NCBI GenBank assembly: GCA_030064795.1
Contig: JASJEI010000279.1
Span: 1 to 19,110 of the forward strand
DNA: 19,110 nucleotides
From: Pleurocapsa sp. MO_226.B13
Lineage (GTDB): Bacteria > Cyanobacteriota > Cyanobacteriia > Cyanobacteriales > Xenococcaceae
Direction: 5' to 3'
Part shown: one piece after another, positions 16,928 to 19,110 of the stretch
How positions within the stretch are numbered: position 1 is the first letter of the stretch
Layout: every line of letters begins with the position of its first letter
Position numbers and translations under genes: made by a program
Notes under the pieces: generated by a model
What the model saw: the letters and a program-made list of their open reading frames with translations, nothing else
The model's database searches: none
What the model was told of the DNA's origin: nothing

Positions 16928-17590
16928 AAAGGCCGAGCCTATGGCCGCATGTATTCTGAATTCGAGCGAAGCGACTTGACCTTGGCCGCTAACTCTTGCC
17001 AAGTCTGGCCAAATTGCTCCTGACTCATTGAAGAAAAAATCGACCAGTGTTGGGGGGGAATGGCAATCATCATGCCACGGGTTTGTCATGGTGATTTCTT
17101 CTGTCAGATAGTAGTTAGATAAACCAGCTTCAATCTTGCCAGTCCCATGGACACTTGCTCTTAGCCGCCCTCAAAGTAGAGAGGACATTGTAGGCCAACA
17201 AGGCCATCGAGAAAGAGAACAAAGCGGCTCGGGGATAGCCGAGGGTCTTAATCTCACAGTTCAAGCTGGTGGTGATGACTTGAAAAAAGGTTTCTACCGT
17301 CCACCGCTTACGGTAGAGTTCGGCGACGAGCGACCCCAGAGGCCGCTGTTTCGGGGAGATTAGTCAAGATAGCAATTTCGGTCTCTCCATCACGAGTCGG
17401 TTGATGTAAGCGCACCACCACCCGACGCACTTGTAACTGTTGACCTGACTGTTCCAGTCGGACGGTCTGCTGCCAAACTGACCCCGTCTCGCTCTCGCCG
17501 ACTCGATGCAGGGTCGCCCCTGGGCTGCTGAGGAAGGGAAGCATGTTCTCTGATGACAAAGGCAGCCTGTCTTTGAGCTATCCCCATTCA

Positions 17591-17621
17591 TAGGCTCTAG
17601 CCACTAGGCTCTAGGCTCTAG
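17591..17621. repeat. Tandem heptanucleotide repeat, TAGGCTC type, four units plus TAG
   Basis: Units TAGGCTC, TAGCCAC, TAGGCTC, TAGGCTC, TAG. It forms one edge of an insertion of about 165 bp (about 17588-17752) within the IS4 transposase. The same insertion holds a 14-bp inverted pair with one mismatch (17621-17634 and 17641-17654) and a perfect 11-bp pair, GGGACGAGGCT at 17692-17702 with AGCCTCGTCCC at 17734-17744. Confidence 0.83.
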
Positions 17622-18383
17622 TTTTTAGAAGGAGATTGAACTCCTCCTAAAAACTTACTCCTTGAAAGGAGGGGTCTTAAACCCATAAACTGGGACGAGG
17701 CTCAGTCCTAGAGCCTAAGCCCGCTTTGCCTAGAGCCTCGTCCCGTAGGGACGATAAAAAGGCGAGAACACACATGTTGCGGTCGCCTATCCAGACATCA
17801 TTTGGGGCGACTGTTTTGAGAACCGCACTTCATAACGATCGCTCTTGGGCATGACCATCCTCACAAGGAAATAGGTCGATGGCCAGCATCTGGGCGGGGT
17901 CAAGGACGACTAAGGATTTACCGGGTAAAGCACCGGCACTGGTATTTCTTAAGACTGACAGGCGGTGTTCAGTCCCCCCCAAGGCATTACCATCAAACAT
18001 TTTGCCCCGATATCCTGGGACTAAGTCGGGCTTTTTTCCGACCAGTTGCTCAATGAGCGGCCCTAGTTCTTGGGCAGTATATCTAACTAAGGAAGCACTG
18101 ACATCGGGTTCGATGCCGTCAATTTTGTTATAGACCGAGGTGTGGGACACTTCCAGTTGCGCCTTTCTGGCTTGGTAGGAAGCATGGACGGAGGGGCGCA
18201 TCCCGGCTACCACTGGCATCATCACCTCCACTACATCTGAGAACAACAATTCCCTAGTGTACTGCTGTTGGGCTGTCTTCTCGTAATCGTTCATTCAGTT
18301 TTTCTGGGGAGAGAATCCTATCATGTGCAGCGCGGCGGAAATAAGTGACCAGTCCAAAAATCATAAAACCCTTGCCAATCAAT

Positions 18384-18415
18384 ACTTTTGACTTTTGACT
18401 TTTGACTTTTGACTT
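18384..18415. repeat. Tandem heptanucleotide repeat, ACTTTTG type, four units plus ACTT
   Basis: Four identical ACTTTTG units and a partial fifth, followed by CCGCGTAGCGG, a common companion of this repeat in cyanobacterial genomes. It lies just upstream of the IS4 transposase start. Confidence 0.88.
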
Positions 18416-18592
18416 CCGCGTAGCGGTACTAGTGTCCCCCGCATCATGACGGTAACTGGACTCGACTCAACGAAGTTCTCAAAAATTGTGGTTAGGCTCA
18501 TCCTTTTTCTGCCCCTGGCTGCTTGAAGCTGATCGATTGTACCATTCTGATCCTGAGACCATGATGGGTGAGGGTCACACAGAGAAAAGGGG

Positions 18593-18633
18593 CTGATGTT
18601 CGCTCCTGTGTGTCGCGAACATCAGGTTTTTTT
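18593..18633 (+). terminator. Rho-independent terminator on the plus strand
   Basis: A perfect 11-bp stem, CTGATGTTCGC at 18593-18603 and GCGAACATCAG at 18615-18625, is followed by G and seven T. No plus-strand gene lies upstream, so it may be an end structure of the IS4-like element or the end of an unannotated short transcript. Confidence 0.72.
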
Positions 18634-18740
18634 GTGAAAAACTCCCAGAATAAATAGAAGTCACTTTTTGTTTGAGGCAATCAGTAAAGCCCCAAGTAAA
18701 CAGTCTTTCAGATTTTATTCAACTGACCTTGAAAGGGCTG

Positions 18741-18750
18741 GTCCATATCC
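18741..18750. repeat. Target-site duplication, right copy
   Basis: GTCCATATCC, identical to 16371-16380. Confidence 0.88.
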
Positions 18751-18778
18751 TAATGCTTGATAAAAACCTGTGGCAAAA

Positions 18779-18786
18779 GCGATCGC
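18779..18786. other. HIP1 octamer GCGATCGC
   Basis: Second exact copy in the window, inside the CHAT-domain coding sequence. Confidence 0.75.
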
Positions 18787-19110
18787 TGCATCATCTCTAA
18801 TCTCACGATTCATGCCAATGGCATAGTCGATATGTTGAATAATAGCATTCGCTTGTACTTCTGAATAACAAGCATTGAGCAAAACACATTTAACCCACTG
18901 AGAACAAAGCTCGAACAGATTAGATAACGCATCTGTACTTACTAACTTTTCTATTCGAGTATCGTCTTGTAAGACTAAGCCCAATACTTCTTGTTTAAGC
19001 CCAAAATCAAGTAAAGTGAGGATGATTTTCAGAAAAGAAAAAAGTGCAGCTCAAAGAATTCTCATTGATTAACCCGAAGTTGGAAGCATCATTAGTTTTC
19101 CAAGCAATTC

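Larger units (their letters stand above)
16657..18364 (-). pseudogene. IS4-family transposase, multiply frameshifted and interrupted
   Basis: Fragments read in order on the minus strand. They are MIFGLVTYFRRAAHDRILSP (ATG 18364); after a frameshift, EKTAQQQYTRELLFSDVVEV and GMRPSVHASYQARKAQLEVS through VVLDPAQMLAIDLFPCEDGH to an in-frame TGA (17830-17832); then SAVLKTVAPNDVWIGDRNMC. After an insertion (about 17588-17752) come GIAQRQAAFVIREHASLP, RRVVVRLHQPTRDGETEIAI, VAELYRKRWTVETFFQVITT (the conserved Y-R-W-E region of IS4 transposases) and ALFSFSMALLAYNVLSTLRA. Then follow MMIAIPPQHWSIFSSMSQEQ, a second insertion (about 16800-16975), and a basic end with RHPHVSTARLLAQKKKQRTY, TAA at 16657. 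The DDE aspartates are probably in the lost-frame region around MLAIDLF and WIGDRN. It is certainly inactive. Confidence 0.88.
16381..18740. mobile_element. Decayed IS4-like insertion sequence, 2.36 kb, inside the CHAT gene
   Basis: 15-bp perfect terminal inverted repeats, CAGCCCTTTCAAGGT at 16381-16395 and its reverse complement at 18726-18740, are flanked by a 10-bp direct repeat. Removing the element with one copy of the repeat rejoins the CHAT gene in frame (ALGYG to QPLEQ). Its transposase is broken and interrupted by short repeat insertions, which explains the large size compared with about 1.6-2 kb for typical relatives. 16396-16656 between the left end and the transposase stop holds a 15-bp palindrome and no gene. 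Confidence 0.88.
18741..19110 (-). pseudogene. CHAT/caspase-like protease domain, upstream part of the gene split by the IS4-like element
   Basis: The frame reads GLVLQDDTRIEKLVSTDALS, then CVLLNACYSEVQANAIIQHI and GMNREIRDDAAIAFATGFYQ, ending ALGYG at the IS. LLNACYSEVQA carries the expected catalytic cysteine of clan CD CHAT/caspase-like proteases. The partner histidine (usually in an HFSGHG motif some 15-20 residues upstream) is not recognisable: that region (about 18985-19050) reads as KIILTLLDFGLKQEVLGLVL in this frame, with a TGA further upstream, so more damage is likely. The remainder of the protein is at 15662-16380. In cyanobacteria such proteases occur in stress and candidate defence contexts, often with repeat or sensor domains. 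The gene extends beyond the window edge. Confidence 0.78.

Noticed and set aside
18384..18415. Possible start of a CRISPR array because of the regular repeats
   Set aside because: Units are 7 bp and contiguous with no spacers, so this is a tandem repeat.

Overview
The window most likely comes from a cyanobacterium. It has two exact copies of the cyanobacterial octamer GCGATCGC (HIP1), several kinds of tandem heptanucleotide repeat typical of cyanobacterial genomes, and protein families common there (CHAT/caspase-like, nucleosidase-NB-ARC-TPR, fused TnsA-TnsB). It is an accessory region in which mobile elements have broken or replaced most genes.

Layout. 1-2129 (minus): 3' part of a STAND-type immune gene, with the end of a nucleoside phosphorylase domain, then NB-ARC and helical repeats. 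One base is lost between the domains, and an insertion sequence replaces the 5' end. 2130-3801: apparently intact IS with 19-bp terminal inverted repeats and a 520-aa DDE transposase. 3905-4363 (minus): small integrase-like gene cut by one amber codon. 4448-7316 (minus): two intact genes, a SNF2-type helicase of the YqhH/RapA class and a partner with a long coiled coil. 7439-9043: IS200/IS605-type element with intact tnpA and broken tnpB, cutting a small plus-strand ORF. 9292-11604 (plus): Tn3-family transposase, frameshifted and cut before its last catalytic residue. 11605-15661: a 4.1-kb Tn7-like element with recognisable ends and repeated end motifs, carrying a TnsA-TnsB fusion gene and a tnsC gene, both broken by frameshifts and a junction deletion; no TniQ/TnsD gene is present. 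15662-19110 (minus): a CHAT/caspase-like gene with a membrane segment, cut at its 3' side by the Tn7-like end and split by a 2.36-kb IS4-like element (16381-18740) flanked by a 10-bp target duplication.

How they fit. Three gene sets resemble immunity or stress systems: the nucleosidase-STAND gene, the helicase pair and the CHAT protease. Around them lie at least five transposable elements of different families. Only the helicase pair, the first IS transposase and the IS200 tnpA have clean full-length frames. The broken genes keep recognisable motifs across frames, so the decay is recent or partly due to sequencing indels. I see no CRISPR array, rRNA or tRNA.
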